This document shows, piece after piece, positions 13,580-14,215 of a stretch of DNA of 14,215 nt. The position numbers and the translations under genes are program-made. Below the pieces are notes generated by a model. That model worked only from the letters and a program-made list of their open reading frames with translations, was not told the DNA's origin and searched no databases. Numbering within the stretch: the stretch's first letter is position 1; every line of letters begins with the position of its first letter. Origin of the DNA: an uncultured Riemerella sp. (GTDB lineage: Bacteria > Bacteroidota > Bacteroidia > Flavobacteriales > Weeksellaceae). The stretch lies in NCBI GenBank assembly GCA_938037185.1, contig CALHQK010000031.1, positions 1-14,215 of the forward strand. Reading direction: 5' to 3'.

Positions 13580-13651
13580 GGCCGCATAGTTTAATGGATA
13601 GAACTACGGATTTCGGCTCCGTCAGTGAGGGTTCGAATCCTTCTGCGGCTA
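13580..13651 (+). tRNA. tRNA-Arg (anticodon TCG)
   Basis: This is a cloverleaf of 72 nt without encoded CCA. The acceptor GGCCGCA pairs with TGCGGCT, with a G-U as the first pair. The D arm is GTTT/GAAC, the anticodon stem ACGGA/TCCGT holds loop TTTCGGC (TCG), and the T arm is GAGGG-TTCGAAT-CCTTC. It reads CGA/CGG arginine codons. Confidence 0.93.
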
Positions 13652-13677
13652 CAGAATACATCAGTAACAATGCACAA

Positions 13678-13712
13678 AAAAAACGCCTATAAACAGGCGT
13701 TTTTATTTTTTA
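13678..13712 (+). terminator. intrinsic terminator after tRNA-Arg(TCG)
   Basis: ACGCCT (13683-13688) pairs with AGGCGT (13695-13700) around ATAAAC, with flanking A and T runs giving TTTTTATTTTTT on the plus strand. It could also work on the minus strand. Confidence 0.9.
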
Positions 13713-13813
13713 TATTCCAAAATCACAAAATACAACGGGACTCAGGTTGCAGAAGAGCTGATTTTTATGCTTTCACAACTTGCAATATGAAAATAATTAT
13801 TTAATTTAGAGGT

Positions 13814-13975
13814 ATGAAAAATTTAGTTAATATATTTGCTTTGGCAGGGATTTTATTCTTTTTTGTTTATCCGGTAGTAAGACTGCTGGCACGGGGACCT
13901 CTTGGTGGTTTTGTTGCATGGAGTTTGTTTGCTATTATAGCGGTATGGCTTTTTAAGAAAATTTTTGCAAAATAG
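13814..13975 (+). CDS. small two-helix membrane protein (53 aa)
   Basis: ATG at 13814 to TAG at 13975 gives MKNLVNIFALAGILFFFVYP, a central positively charged loop VVRLLARGPLGGF, then VAWSLFAIIAVWLFKKIFAK. Two hydrophobic helices (about 5-22 and 33-47) are joined by a short basic turn, and the C-terminus is lysine-rich, so an inner-membrane hairpin is likely. AGAGG sits 3 nt before the ATG, a fair ribosome binding site for a genome that mostly lacks them. It stands alone between two terminators, without a clear TAnnTTTG promoter. I do not recognise the family. The regular helix-turn-helix layout makes it a real gene rather than a chance frame. Confidence 0.6.
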   Translation: MKNLVNIFALAGILFFFVYPVVRLLARGPLGGFVAWSLFAIIAVWLFKKIFAK

Positions 13976-14084
13976 TCTTTTTGTGTAATACATTTTCTAC
14001 TGATACTTCAAAAAGAGGATATCTAGTAACAATAATGAATTAGAAATGAAATATGAATAAAAACCTAATATAGAATATTTTATA

Positions 14085-14121
14085 AAAATAGGGACTTTAC
14101 AAAATTGTAAGTCCCTATTTT
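14085..14121. terminator. bidirectional terminator hairpin
   Basis: AAAATAGGGACTT (14085-14097) pairs with AAGTCCCTATTTT (14109-14121). It lies between the plus-strand small gene and the minus-strand tRNA, so it probably ends both transcripts. Confidence 0.8.
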
Positions 14122-14163
14122 GGTTTCTTGTTTCTGTAACGCATTATTTTACAGATATTATTG

Positions 14164-14215
14164 TAGCGAAGACGGGACTTGAACCCGTGACCTTTGGGTT
14201 ATGAATCCAACGCTC
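14164..14215 (-). tRNA. tRNA-Met (anticodon CAT), partial at window edge
   Basis: On the minus strand the visible 52 nt hold the end of the D arm (GAGC), the anticodon arm with loop TTCATAA (CAT), the T arm ACGGG-TTCAAGT-CCCGT, and the acceptor half CTTCGCT plus A. The 5' part lies outside the window. Elongator methionine is most likely, but an isoleucine tRNA with a lysidine-modified CAT cannot be excluded from this part alone. Confidence 0.88.

Noticed and set aside
13580..13651. Integration site at the tRNA-Arg genes
   Set aside because: Neither tRNA has a duplicated 3' end nearby in the window, and both are followed directly by ordinary terminators.

Overview
The window reads as chromosomal DNA of a Bacteroidota bacterium, most likely a flavobacterium of the Chryseobacterium/Weeksellaceae kind. 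The case for this is AT-rich intergenic DNA, promoters of the Bacteroidota type (TTG, about 20 nt, TAnnTTTG), almost no Shine-Dalgarno sites, and typical families: a Fibrobacter-succinogenes-type paralogous domain protein, an SpmA-SpmB fusion, an SprT-like protein followed by ManC, a DUF3109 protein, and an S4/RsuA-type pseudouridine synthase with a basic N-terminal extension. The genus is inferred from protein style only.

Layout. (1) 1-413: two short tandem arrays with periods of 21 and 23 nt. The first may be the 3' end of a gene entering from the left. A terminator follows, serving the next gene. (2) 414-2865, minus strand: a 743-aa secreted modular protein with its own promoter and a leader of about 185 nt that contains a perfect 16-bp hairpin. 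(3) 2868-3951: a hicA-hicB toxin-antitoxin cassette with its own promoter and terminator. It is flanked by perfect 47-bp direct repeats, and the repeat is the last 15 codons of the neighbouring gene. This looks like an att-type or gene-end insertion and is the most interesting part of the window. (4) 3907-5310, minus: an SpmA-SpmB fusion membrane protein. (5) 5374-8596, plus: a four-gene operon of an SprT-like metalloprotein, mannose-1-phosphate guanylyltransferase, a polytopic membrane protein and a DUF3109 cysteine-rich protein. (6) 8602-12299, minus: a probable three-gene operon of a lipoprotein substrate-binding protein (BtuF/FepB type), a PBP4-type D-Ala-D-Ala carboxypeptidase and a sensor histidine kinase with no response regulator nearby. 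(7) 12287-13712, plus: tRNA-Arg(ACG), a pseudouridine synthase and tRNA-Arg(TCG), each with its own promoter-like element, with terminators after both tRNAs. (8) 13814-14215: a 53-aa membrane protein, a bidirectional terminator, and the 3' part of a tRNA-Met(CAT) on the minus strand.

Most genes are housekeeping: tRNA and rRNA decoration, envelope sugar nucleotide supply, peptidoglycan trimming and metal/cofactor uptake. The accessory material is confined to the left third of the window.
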